Below are positions 24,565 through 33,938 of a stretch of 64,000 nt of DNA, one piece after another (the first letter of the stretch is position 1; each line of letters begins with the position of its first letter). The position numbers and the translations under genes are program-made. The notes below the pieces were generated by a model. It was not told where the DNA came from and did not search any database. It saw only the letters and a program-made list of their open reading frames with translations. Source of the stretch: Kordiimonas gwangyangensis DSM 19435 = JCM 12864 (GTDB taxonomy: Bacteria > Pseudomonadota > Alphaproteobacteria > Sphingomonadales > Kordiimonadaceae); NCBI RefSeq assembly GCF_000375545.1, contig NZ_AQXF01000001.1:62001-126000 (forward strand), given 5' to 3'.

Positions 24565-27033
24565 ATGCCTATGAGCCACGATCGCCCCTCGCTTCCCATT
24601 GATGATGTGCTGCCGCAGCTTGAAACTGCGCTCAGGGACAGTGCGTTTGCGGTTCTGGTGGCGGCACCGGGTGCCGGTAAAACCACGCGGGTGCCGCTTG
24701 CGCTCCTGCGCGCCGACTGGCGGGCGGATGGGCGTATCATCATGCTCGAGCCCCGGCGCATTGCCGCGCGGGCGGCGGCCCACTTCATGGCCAAGTCGCT
24801 GGGGGAAGAGGTGGGCGGCACGGTCGGCTACCGGGTGCGGCTTGATACCCGCGTTGGCAAAAACACGCGGGTCGAGGTGGTGACCGAGGGTGTGTTCACC
24901 CGCATGATCCTTGATGACCCGGAACTGAACGGCGTTGCAGCAGTTATCTTTGACGAGTTTCACGAGCGCAGCCTGGACGGTGACCTTGGCCTTGCGCTTG
25001 CGCTCGACACCGCCATTTTGCGGCCGGACCTGCGTATCCTTGTCATGTCAGCCACGCTTGATAGCGCGCGCATGTCCGACCTGCTTGCGGGCGCGCCGAC
25101 TGTTATGAGCGAAGGCCGCGCATACCCGGTCGAAACCCGCTATGTACCCGCAAAACCCGACAGCCATATTGAAGACCATGTGGTCGCGACCGTGCTGATG
25201 GCGCTGAGGGAGGAGCATGGCTCCGCCCTCGTATTTTTGCCGGGTGAGGCGGAAATCCGCCGCGTTGCGGAACGGCTGGGCAAACAGGTGGACGACACCA
25301 CCGATATCGCGCCGCTATATGGCCGCCTCAGCCCACAGGAGCAGGACCGCGCGATTGCGCCTGCGCGGGCGGGCCGCCGCAAAGTGGTGCTGGCAACCAC
25401 GATCGCACAAACATCGCTCACGATTGAGGGCATCCGCATCGTGGTCGACAGTGGGCTCGCCCGCGTGCCGGTTTATGAAGCGGCAACCGCGCTCACCCGG
25501 CTGGAGACACGCAAAATTTCCCAAGCCGCCGCCACGCAGCGGCAGGGCCGCGCGGGCCGCACCGAGGCCGGTGTATGCTACCGGCTGTGGAACAAGGGCC
25601 AAACGGCGGCGATGCCAGCCTTTGATACGCCGGAAATTCTGGCCGCTGACCTCACCCCGCTGGCGCTCAACCTCGCGGCATGGGGCGTTAGTGACCCTGC
25701 GCAGATGCAGTTCATCGACCAGCCCCCCGCACCCGCATGGGCGGAGGCAACTGCCCTCCTCCAGAAGCTGGACGCCACCGATAGCCGTGGGCAGATCACT
25801 GCTGAGGGCCGCGCACTTGCGGCATTCCCCCTGCATCCCCGCCTCGCGCATATGATCCACCGCGCGGGCGAGAGCGGGTGCGCGCAAGAAGCCGCAGAGC
25901 TTGCAGCGCTGGTGTCAGAGCATGGGCTGGGCGGTGACGCCATAGACCTTGAAGAGCGGTTGCGCCGTTTCCTCGCCGACGGTAGCCCGCGTGCGAAGGA
26001 CGCGAAGGCGCTTGCCGCGCGCTGGGCAAAACTGGCGGCCAGCACAGGGCGTGAGCGCCACCCCATCAGCACCGGCCAAATGCTCGCCTACGCCTACCCG
26101 GACCGGCTGGCGCAGGCAGCGGGCAAACCCGGCCGGTACCGGCTGACGGGCGGTCGCGCGGCAACCCTGCCGGAGACAGACGCCCTCGCGCGGCAAAAAT
26201 TCCTTGTGGTGACAGACATCACAGGCCAGGCGGCGAACGGGCGCATCCGCGCCGCAGCCGCCATAGACATTCAGGAAATTGAAGCGGGTTTTGGGCCGCA
26301 CATCACGGAAGAAACCCGCCTTGAGTTTGACCGCACGTCAGCGAGCGTGCGCGCGCGCCGTGTGCGGGCCATCGGGCAGGTTATTCTGGCGGAGGCCACC
26401 GCGAAGGTTGACGATATGGACGCGGCGGCAGAGCTGCTGTGCGGCGGCATCGAGGACCTTGGCCTTGATGTGCTGCCGTGGAGCAAGGGGCAGCTCGCGC
26501 TCCGGTCGCGGGTGACATACCTCCATGAAAACCTTGGTGAGCCATGGCCGGACCTCAGCGACCGCGCGCTGCAAGACGATGTCGAAAGCTGGCTGTTGCC
26601 GTGCCTGTCAGGCGTGACGGCCATTGCCAAAATCACGCCTGACATGCTTGAAGGCGCACTCGCAACCCTTTTGCCATGGGAGCTGAGATCACAGGTTGAT
26701 GACCTGCTGCCTTCCCATTTCGAGGCACCGACAGGCTCACGCATTCCCATCAATTATGGGCATGAAACAGGCCCGGCGATTGAGGTGCGCGTGCAGGAAC
26801 TGTTTGGTCTCACCAAACACCCGGCGATCATGGGCGGCAAGATACCGCTGCTGCTCATCCTGCTGTCGCCCGCGCACCGGCCTATCCAGATGACCCGTGA
26901 TTTGCCGGGCTTCTGGCAGGGCTCATGGGCCGCGGTCGCGAAGGACATGAAAGGCCGCTACCCCCGCCATTTCTGGCCGGAAGATCCGTCGGTCGCAGCC
27001 GCCACCGCGCGCGCCAAACCACGCGGCACCTAG
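24565..27033 (+). CDS. hrpB: ATP-dependent helicase HrpB
   Basis: About 822 residues from the ATG at 24565 (another ATG two codons later is equally possible; neither has a good ribosome site). This is a DEAH-type RNA helicase: Walker A APGAGKTTRVPL, the DEFHERSLDGDL box (DEFH variant), motif III VMSATLD, and motif VI QRQGRAGRTEAG. The HrpB-specific C-terminal region follows, ending with PRHFWPEDP, the family hallmark (YP-H-WP-DP). Length agrees with HrpB. In known bacteria the exact RNA substrate is unclear. It is probably a separate transcription unit from the preceding hydrolase. Confidence 0.95.
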   Translation: MPMSHDRPSLPIDDVLPQLETALRDSAFAVLVAAPGAGKTTRVPLALLRADWRADGRIIMLEPRRIAARAAAHFMAKSLGEEVGGTVGYRVRLDTRVGKNTRVEVVTEGVFTRMILDDPELNGVAAVIFDEFHERSLDGDLGLALALDTAILRPDLRILVMSATLDSARMSDLLAGAPTVMSEGRAYPVETRYVPAKPDSHIEDHVVATVLMALREEHGSALVFLPGEAEIRRVAERLGKQVDDTTDIAPLYGRLSPQEQDRAIAPARAGRRKVVLATTIAQTSLTIEGIRIVVDSGLARVPVYEAATALTRLETRKISQAAATQRQGRAGRTEAGVCYRLWNKGQTAAMPAFDTPEILAADLTPLALNLAAWGVSDPAQMQFIDQPPAPAWAEATALLQKLDATDSRGQITAEGRALAAFPLHPRLAHMIHRAGESGCAQEAAELAALVSEHGLGGDAIDLEERLRRFLADGSPRAKDAKALAARWAKLAASTGRERHPISTGQMLAYAYPDRLAQAAGKPGRYRLTGGRAATLPETDALARQKFLVVTDITGQAANGRIRAAAAIDIQEIEAGFGPHITEETRLEFDRTSASVRARRVRAIGQVILAEATAKVDDMDAAAELLCGGIEDLGLDVLPWSKGQLALRSRVTYLHENLGEPWPDLSDRALQDDVESWLLPCLSGVTAIAKITPDMLEGALATLLPWELRSQVDDLLPSHFEAPTGSRIPINYGHETGPAIEVRVQELFGLTKHPAIMGGKIPLLLILLSPAHRPIQMTRDLPGFWQGSWAAVAKDMKGRYPRHFWPEDPSVAAATARAKPRGT

Positions 27034-27220
27034 CCTGAATACCGTCGCGTTTTGCGGCTCGATCACATGCCCGCGAGCATTCGGATCAGCGCCCCAAACC
27101 CTCGCTCCATCGCACAGGGCTGGACGGATTACATTTTCTCTTGCGACAAGGCTTGGTTTAAAGTGCTGGGGCATGGCCTCCGCACTTCGGGGGAATTACG
27201 TCTACGGATCAGGGGCCTAT

Positions 27221-29260
27221 ATGACACCACCACCGCACCATTCAGGTGGCACGCGCCAGCGTTTGCGCATGAGCATGCGCGCGAGCAGCTTGAGCATGCT
27301 CGCCGTGCTCTCAGCTGGTGCAGCACTGGGGGAAGAGGTGGCAACAGGCAGCCTTGAGGAAATCAGCGTTACGGCCGCGCGCAGCGAGGACCGTGCCCTG
27401 CAGCCCGCCACAACCCTGAATGAAGAGCAGATCGAACGCCTGCTGCCGACCGACTTTACCGAGGTGTTCCGCTCCGTCATGGGTGTGGGCATTCGCACCA
27501 ATTCGCGAGGCGAGGCAGTGCTGCGCCTGCGTGGGTCGGAGGAGCGGCAATCGCAGGTGTTCATTGACGGCGCGCCCATCAGTGTACCGTGGGACGGCAG
27601 GCCCGACCTCTCCCTGTTTCCCGCCAGTTTCATCAGGAATGTCAGCGTCATCAAAAGCGCGGCGCCGATTGAATTTGGCGCAAACGCTGTGCTCGGCGTG
27701 GTGGATATCTCCACACTTGAAAGTGGCGGGCCGGCCCGCGTGAACGCGCGCAGCGAATTTGGCAGCCATGGCTCCTACCTTGTGGAAGGCGAAGTATATG
27801 TGCCCACGGGCGACCTCGGCCTGCAGTTTGGTGCCAACCATTTCAGCCGCGATGCACTAACGGTCGCGAGCCGGGACCCTATCCCGTTCGACCCGCTTGA
27901 AGGCGAAGGCCGCACCAACACCGACCTCACGAGCACAAGCTTTTTTGCTGCCGCCGCGCTCGAAAAAGACTGGGGCACTTTCCGCCTGTCCGCCATTGAT
28001 ATCGATGCCGACAAGGGCATCGCAGCGGCTGCGCACATTGACCCCGATGACGGCAGCCCCCGCTTCTGGCGCTACCCGGACTGGCATATGACGCAGCTTA
28101 GCCTCGCCGGTGATATCGCGCTTGGGGACGATACGGGCCTCAGGCTCAACGCATGGCACCAGCGGTTCGAGCAGCAAATCGTCTCCTACAGTGACATCAG
28201 TTATTCGGTGGCCGAGGACAGGCAGGACGACCGTGACCGCACGTATGGTGGGCGCATGGTGCTGTCGCATGACTGGCAGGCGGTCACCACACGGCTTGTG
28301 ACCTCCCTGCAGGAAAGCACGCACACGCAGTCAGAAACTGACCTCATCGCGGGTGAGGCTGGCACGCCGGAGCAGTTCCGCCAGCGGCTCTTCAGTATTG
28401 GTGGCGAAGTTGATATCCCCATGAGTGAGAAGATAAAAAGCTCCCTCTCCCTCGCCTATGACCGTGCGTCCACACCGCTTACCGGCGGGCGGCCATCGCA
28501 GCCCGCCATCTCCAACTGGGCGGCGAGCGGTGCGACCGCATGGCAGGCGTCAGACGAGCTGACCATCACCGCCACCCTTGGCCTGCGCACCCGCTTCCCG
28601 ACCATGCGGGAGCTGTACGGCACCGCGCTTGGCCGGTTCCTCCTCAACCCGGACCTGAAGCCCGAGACCGCCATGGTGGGGGACGTGACGTTCGCCTGGA
28701 CACCAGCGAGCCTGCCGCTTGAGCTGACCATCACCCCCTGGTTCACGCGCATTGATGACACGCTGTCGCAGCGCAATGTGCGTGTGGACGGTGTGTCGCT
28801 TCGGCAGCGCTATAATTTGGACGGCTCCCGCGGGCTTGGCATTGAAGCCGCTGCCGTGTGGCACGCGTCCGAGGCCATCACCCTTGAGGCCAGCGCCTTC
28901 TGGCAGGACCTGAAGGCGGAGCTGGACGAGAACGGCAACCGCCCCACGCTCTATCAGCGCCCCAAAGGCCAACTGCTGCTGGCGGCCAACTATAGCTTCA
29001 CGAGCGGGGCCAGCGTGCGCGCGGAAGTAAACCACACCGGCCACGCCTTTGACGAGAATGAGGACGGCAGCGTTGCGCGCCTCAGCGGCTCAACCGAGCT
29101 GAACCTCAAGTTTTATGTGCCGGTGAAACACACCAGTTACGGTGTCTGGCAGCTTTATGGTGCCGTCAATAACATCACCGATACGGTGGTGCTGCCACAG
29201 CTTGGCTTGCCCGACGCAGGGCGCGCTTTCAAGCTTGGCATCCGCCTCACCGGCGACTGA
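27221..29260 (+). CDS. TonB-dependent outer-membrane receptor
   Basis: 679 residues from the ATG at 27221 with AGGGG six bases upstream; alternatives at 27173 and 27269 exist. The signal sequence lies at about 17-36. The plug domain includes EEISVTAARSEDR, LRLRGSEERQSQVFIDGAPI and FIRNVSVIKSAAPIEFGANAVLGVVDI. The remaining about 500 residues are a beta-barrel with RTRFPTMRELYGTALGRFLLNPDLKPE, the conserved TonB-receptor segment. The C-terminus is RLTGD, not the usual aromatic residue. Uptake of a siderophore, metal complex, vitamin or glycan is possible; no transporter partner is adjacent. Confidence 0.9.
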   Translation: MTPPPHHSGGTRQRLRMSMRASSLSMLAVLSAGAALGEEVATGSLEEISVTAARSEDRALQPATTLNEEQIERLLPTDFTEVFRSVMGVGIRTNSRGEAVLRLRGSEERQSQVFIDGAPISVPWDGRPDLSLFPASFIRNVSVIKSAAPIEFGANAVLGVVDISTLESGGPARVNARSEFGSHGSYLVEGEVYVPTGDLGLQFGANHFSRDALTVASRDPIPFDPLEGEGRTNTDLTSTSFFAAAALEKDWGTFRLSAIDIDADKGIAAAAHIDPDDGSPRFWRYPDWHMTQLSLAGDIALGDDTGLRLNAWHQRFEQQIVSYSDISYSVAEDRQDDRDRTYGGRMVLSHDWQAVTTRLVTSLQESTHTQSETDLIAGEAGTPEQFRQRLFSIGGEVDIPMSEKIKSSLSLAYDRASTPLTGGRPSQPAISNWAASGATAWQASDELTITATLGLRTRFPTMRELYGTALGRFLLNPDLKPETAMVGDVTFAWTPASLPLELTITPWFTRIDDTLSQRNVRVDGVSLRQRYNLDGSRGLGIEAAAVWHASEAITLEASAFWQDLKAELDENGNRPTLYQRPKGQLLLAANYSFTSGASVRAEVNHTGHAFDENEDGSVARLSGSTELNLKFYVPVKHTSYGVWQLYGAVNNITDTVVLPQLGLPDAGRAFKLGIRLTGD

Positions 29261-29468
29261 ACAGCCGCGCACCTCGCGAATATGTGAAGTGCGCATGAGG
29301 GAAAAACTGCCACGATATGCCCCACATTTTCCGGGGCCTGTTGGGGCACCGCCAGCCACTGACAGGAGGCTGGCAAAACAAGCGGGCAATGCAGCGTTCA
29401 CGGGAGGGCGCAACTGCCGCTTGACTGTCGCAACGTTACAGACCGGAGCCAACAAAAGGGGGAAACCT

Positions 29469-32400
29469 ATGAAATTCGGGATAAATATTGCACTTGCGAT
29501 CATGCTGGCCACCACGCCAGCCATGAGCGCCGACAATGACAAAGGCAAGGACAAGCCGATGTCGGCCAAAACGTTTGACGGCCTCAAGGTCCGGAATATC
29601 GGCCCGGCCTATATGTCAGGCCGCGTGGCGGATATCGCCGTTGACCAGACCAACCCAAACATCTGGTATGTGGGCATCGGCTCTGGCGGTGTTTGGAAAA
29701 CCGTGAACGCCGGTACCACCTGGAAACCGATTTTTGACAATGAAGCCGTCTACTCCATCGGCGATGTCACCATCGACCCGAGCAACCCGAACATCATCTG
29801 GGTTGGCACCGGCGAAAATAACGCGGGCCGCCACATCGCCTTTGGGGACGGTGTCTACAAGTCCATGGACGGTGGCAAGACCTGGAAGAACATGGGCCTG
29901 AAGGCGTCCGAGCATATCGGCGACATCATTGTACACCCGACAGATTCGAACACCGTCTGGGTATCGGCCCAAGGTCCGCTGTGGTCAAAGGGTGGCGAAC
30001 GTGGCCTTTTCAAAACCACAGACGGTGGCAAAACCTGGCGCAACGTGCTTCCCGGTGATGAATGGACCGGCGTTGGCTCGGTCGCCATCGACCCCGAAAA
30101 CCCTGACAAGCTGTATGCCGCCACATGGCAGCGCCAGCGTACCATCGCAGCACTTGTGAACACCGGGCCGGGTTCCGCGCTCCATACCTCCGACGACGGT
30201 GGTGAGACATGGACGAAGATGACAAACGGCCTGCCCAAGGAAGACATGGGCAAATCCAGCATCGTTGTCTCGCCGATGAACCCGAATGTGGTTTATGCAG
30301 CCATCGAGCTCAATGAACGCAAGGGCGGTTTCTGGCGCTCGGAAGACAAGGGCGCAAGCTGGGTGAAAATGTCCGACAAGGTGGCAGGCGGCACTGGCCC
30401 GCACTACTATCAGGAAATCTTCGCTGACCCGCACACGTTCGACACCATTTATATGTCCAATAACGCGAGCGCGGTGTCGAAAGACGGTGGCAAGACATGG
30501 ACCACCATGAACCTCAAGAACCGCCACGTGGATGACCATGCCTTCGCCTTCCACCCGACGGACCCTGATTTCATCCTCGTCGGCTCGGACGGTGGGCTTT
30601 ATGAAAGCCGGGACGACATGGCCACATGGCGTTTCATGCAGGGCATTTCCGTCACCCAGTTCTACAAGATCGCGGTGGATGACGACCTGCCCTTCTATAA
30701 TGTTTATGGCGGCACGCAGGACAACTCCACCCAGGGCGGGCCAAGCCGCACCAAACGCGCAGACGGCATCAAGAACTCCGACTGGTTCCTTGTGCTCGGC
30801 GCGGACGGCCACCAGCCGGCGACCGAACCGGGTAACCCGGACATCCTTTATGCACAGTGGCAAAAGGGCAGCCTGACCCGGCATGACCGCAAACTGCGCG
30901 AAAGCACCTTCATCCAGCCGCAACCGAAGCCCGGTGACCCGGCGGAGCGTTTCAACTGGGATGCGCCGATCAACGTATCGCACCACGACCCGAAACGGCT
31001 TTACCACGCATCGCAGCGCCTGTGGCGGTCGGATGACCGTGGTGACAGCTGGACCGCGATCTCGGGTGACCTGACGCGGAACGGCAACCGCCTGCACATG
31101 CCGATGATGGACCGTACCTGGAGCCGTGAAGCGGGCTGGGACCTTTACGCCATGTCCGACTTCCACACCATCGCGAACGTGGCGGAAAGCCCGGTGGACG
31201 AGAACATCCTTTATGTCGGTACCGATGACGGCCTTATTCAGGTAACGTCCGACGGCGGCAAGAACTGGACGCGCTATGAGATCGGCAAGATCAAAGGCGT
31301 GCCGGCGAATGCCTATGTGAACGACATCCGCGCTGACCGTTTTGACGCTGACACGGTTTATGCCGCGCTCGATAACCACAAGGAAGGCGACTACAAGCCT
31401 TACCTGATCAAGAGCACGAACCGCGGCAAGTCGTGGCAGCTGATGACAAACGGCCTTGGCGAGAAGAACCTCGTGTGGCGCATCACGCAGGACCATGTGA
31501 ACAAGGACCTGATGTTCCTCGGCACCGAATTCGGCCTGTATTTCACGGTTGATGGCGGTAAGGAGTGGATTGAGTTGACGGGCGGTGTGCCCACCATCTC
31601 CTTCCGCGATGTGCGCATCCAGCGCCGTGAGAACGACCTTGTGGCAGGCAGCTTCGGCCGTGGTATCTTCATCCTTGATGACTATACCCCGCTTCGCAGC
31701 ATTGATGCCGCGGCACTCGAGAAAGAAGCCCTTCTGTTCGCAGACCCTGAAACCCTGCTTTATGTGGAAGATGAACTCCATAGCGACAGCCAGGGTGACG
31801 ACCAGTGGGTGGCCGACAACCCGCCCTATGGTACCCTCATCACCTACTACCTCAAGGACAGCATCAAATCCGCGAAGGAAAAGCGGGTTGAAGCTGACAA
31901 GAAGGCAGTGAAGGACGGCAAGGCTGTACTGTTCCCGGCGTGGGACGTGCTGGAGGCTGAGCGCCGCGAAGAAGAGCCCGCGGTCTTTGTCACCATCCGT
32001 GGCGCGGCGGGCAATGTGGTGCGCCATGTGGCAGCTGCCAACAAAAAAGGTGTGCACCGTGTGGCATGGGACCTTCACCACATGCTGAAGGAACCGGTCA
32101 CCAACGAGCCGCGGCCTGACTGGATGGGTGAAGCACGCGGCCCGATGGCGCTGCCGGGCCAGTATAGTGCGACGCTGAACGTGCGCGAAAACGGCAGCAT
32201 CCGTGAGCTTGCGGCCCCGGTAACCTTCACGGTCACCAAGGGTATCGAGAAGACGATCGAGAAAGCCACACCGGCTGAAATCCTTGCGTTCCAGCAGAAG
32301 GTGACCAAGGCGGAAGCCGCTGTAACCGCAGCCAGCCTCACGATCGGCGACCTGCAGAAGCAGCTCGAAGGCTACCGCACCGCGCTTGACCGCACGTCTG

Positions 32401-32735
32401 ACCGCGCAGGGCTTGAGGCACAGTTTGCTGCAATCCGTGCGGAGCTCTTCAGCCTTGATGAAGCGCTTGACGGCAAACGCGCGCAGGACCAGATGGGCGC
32501 CACACCAGCAACCATCTCCAGCCGCGTGGGCTTCGCCAAGTTCAGCAGCTCCACCCGCTATGGCCCGACACCACAAAGCCATGAGCAATTGGGCTATGCG
32601 CTGGAAGCCTTCGAAGGTGTGAAAGCACGGCTTGAAACCCTGATGGGCACCACCATCCCGGCGTTCGAGCAGGCACTTCTGGACGCGGGCGCACCGTGGG
32701 TACGCGGCGCAGCAACCCTGCCAGACGCCGACTAA
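29469..32735 (+). CDS. Exported VPS10/BNR-repeat (sortilin-like propeller) protein
   Basis: 1088 residues from the ATG at 29469 with a GGGGGAA ribosome site; the long upstream frame is discarded. A signal peptide (ALAIMLATTPAMSA) precedes a beta-propeller with many Asp-box/BNR motifs: SMDGGKTWKN, TTDGGKTWRN, SDDGGETWTK, SKDGGKTWTT, RSDDRGDSWTA, TSDGGKNWTR and TVDGGKEW. The C-terminal third (after FGRGIFILDDY) holds a beta domain and a helical region with ILAFQQKVTKAEAAV. Such VPS10-like proteins are common in Bacteroidetes and some Proteobacteria; the function is usually unproven (glycan or peptide binding). A strong terminator follows. Confidence 0.87.
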   Translation: MKFGINIALAIMLATTPAMSADNDKGKDKPMSAKTFDGLKVRNIGPAYMSGRVADIAVDQTNPNIWYVGIGSGGVWKTVNAGTTWKPIFDNEAVYSIGDVTIDPSNPNIIWVGTGENNAGRHIAFGDGVYKSMDGGKTWKNMGLKASEHIGDIIVHPTDSNTVWVSAQGPLWSKGGERGLFKTTDGGKTWRNVLPGDEWTGVGSVAIDPENPDKLYAATWQRQRTIAALVNTGPGSALHTSDDGGETWTKMTNGLPKEDMGKSSIVVSPMNPNVVYAAIELNERKGGFWRSEDKGASWVKMSDKVAGGTGPHYYQEIFADPHTFDTIYMSNNASAVSKDGGKTWTTMNLKNRHVDDHAFAFHPTDPDFILVGSDGGLYESRDDMATWRFMQGISVTQFYKIAVDDDLPFYNVYGGTQDNSTQGGPSRTKRADGIKNSDWFLVLGADGHQPATEPGNPDILYAQWQKGSLTRHDRKLRESTFIQPQPKPGDPAERFNWDAPINVSHHDPKRLYHASQRLWRSDDRGDSWTAISGDLTRNGNRLHMPMMDRTWSREAGWDLYAMSDFHTIANVAESPVDENILYVGTDDGLIQVTSDGGKNWTRYEIGKIKGVPANAYVNDIRADRFDADTVYAALDNHKEGDYKPYLIKSTNRGKSWQLMTNGLGEKNLVWRITQDHVNKDLMFLGTEFGLYFTVDGGKEWIELTGGVPTISFRDVRIQRRENDLVAGSFGRGIFILDDYTPLRSIDAAALEKEALLFADPETLLYVEDELHSDSQGDDQWVADNPPYGTLITYYLKDSIKSAKEKRVEADKKAVKDGKAVLFPAWDVLEAERREEEPAVFVTIRGAAGNVVRHVAAANKKGVHRVAWDLHHMLKEPVTNEPRPDWMGEARGPMALPGQYSATLNVRENGSIRELAAPVTFTVTKGIEKTIEKATPAEILAFQQKVTKAEAAVTAASLTIGDLQKQLEGYRTALDRTSDRAGLEAQFAAIRAELFSLDEALDGKRAQDQMGATPATISSRVGFAKFSSSTRYGPTPQSHEQLGYALEAFEGVKARLETLMGTTIPAFEQALLDAGAPWVRGAATLPDAD

Positions 32736-32763
32736 GCTGGGGCGTAGAACTGGCCATTCAATC

Positions 32764-32800
32764 AAGAACCACCGGGTACGCCCGGTGGTTCTTTTCTTTT
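32764..32800. terminator. Strong intrinsic terminator (bidirectional)
   Basis: AGAACCACCGGG and CCCGGTGGTTCT pair over 12 bases with a TACG tetraloop and are followed by CTTTTCTTTT. It ends the VPS10 gene and lies just past the end of the convergent PD40 gene. Confidence 0.9.
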
Positions 32801-32830
32801 GGGGTGTGCCGGTTACTTGGTGGAGCAGCC

Positions 32831-33730
32831 TTACTGCTTCGGCCTCAAATCTTCAATGAAACCCGCATCAATCCAGAACAGGTCAGACTGCGGGCCACCT
32901 TGGCCGTCCGCCGGCGTAACCACGCGGTTAAAAATAAGGTATTTGCCGTCCGGCGTGATGTGCGGCCCACCCTCTTCCGCGGCGGTGTTTACCCTGTCAC
33001 CAAGGTTGATGGCCTCGCCCCATGTGCCGTCCGGCTGCCGGAAGCTGATATAAAGATCGGACCCGCCGTAACCGCTCTCGCGCTCACCATCCCACATGAT
33101 GTAGCTTTCATCAGGCGCGATAAAAGGGTGCGCGTTCCATGTGCCGGTGTTGATCTCCGGCCCGAAGGGTTTTGGCTCCTGCCGCTCGCCGTCCACCACC
33201 TCAGAATAGCGCAACATGCCGTTGCCGTTTGTGCCCACCTCGTCAAAGGCATAAGTGCCGCGCGCGGAGACCGACATGGTCATGATGCGAATGTCGTTAT
33301 AGGGCGCACCAAGGTCGCGCATCTCGGACCAGCCGTCCGCCGTGCGCACCTTGTAGCGCTTGCCATAGTGCAAGGTCTCGCCGTCCGGCGCAAAGAAGGG
33401 CATCCGCGCCTCGCCCGGCAGCGCAACCTCGCGCCAGCCCGTGTCAGTGCGTTCAAACTTCAGGGCTTTCCGCTTGGTCTCGCCGTCCACCTGTCGCCAG
33501 CGCTGCACGTAAAATGTATTCATATCGGGGGCGAAACGACCAGCGTCGCCCCACTCCGGCGTGGTAACAACGCCGGGCGCAAATACCTGCGCTTTATTAC
33601 CCGGCGGCGTTTGACCGAGGTAAGGCCCGTCACCAAGCGCATGCCCACCATTCGCATGAACGCCCGCACTGGCGGAAAGGATGGCTGCAACAGCCAAGGA
33701 TATGGATTTCATGTCACCCCCTGTTTTCAT
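32831..33730 (-). CDS. Exported PD40/TolB-like beta-propeller protein
   Basis: 299 residues. The start at 33730 has AAGGGGA seven bases upstream; an ATG six codons on, with GGGGGTG, is also possible. A signal peptide (about 7-27) is followed by WD40-like PD40 repeats: ARMPFFAPDGETLHYGKRY, AHPFIAPDESYIMWDGER, GGPHITPDGKYLIFNRV and GGSDLYISFRQPDGTWGEAINLG. These blades are found in TolB and in many exported proteins that bind peptides or glycans. The enzymatic role is unknown. Confidence 0.82.
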   Translation of the reverse strand: MKTGGDMKSISLAVAAILSASAGVHANGGHALGDGPYLGQTPPGNKAQVFAPGVVTTPEWGDAGRFAPDMNTFYVQRWRQVDGETKRKALKFERTDTGWREVALPGEARMPFFAPDGETLHYGKRYKVRTADGWSEMRDLGAPYNDIRIMTMSVSARGTYAFDEVGTNGNGMLRYSEVVDGERQEPKPFGPEINTGTWNAHPFIAPDESYIMWDGERESGYGGSDLYISFRQPDGTWGEAINLGDRVNTAAEEGGPHITPDGKYLIFNRVVTPADGQGGPQSDLFWIDAGFIEDLRPKQ

Positions 33731-33938
33731 TTTTCAGTCCCCTTGCATCAAGGCATAGGCCGCGCGATTTACAACGCGCCTGAGGTGAAACGTTCTATGG
33801 TCGGGACAAAATGATATACTATAACAATTTATCAACCCACCCCACATGCTGCGCACCCCGTCGCACGCACCTTGAAGAATGTGCTGTCCGCTTTATGATC
33901 AGACCCAAAGGCTTGGGGCCTATAAAGGGGAGTATAAC

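Noticed and set aside
29600-31600. Recurring GACGGTGGCAAGAC-like sequences
   Set aside because: They are codons for the repeated DGGKTW Asp-box motif in the BNR propeller, not independent DNA repeats.
29985-32765. A 926-residue open frame on the minus strand opposite the VPS10/BNR gene
   Set aside because: Its translation is Arg/His/Val-rich with no domain, and it lies opposite a protein with signal peptide, Asp-box repeats and a terminator. It is a GC-driven shadow frame.
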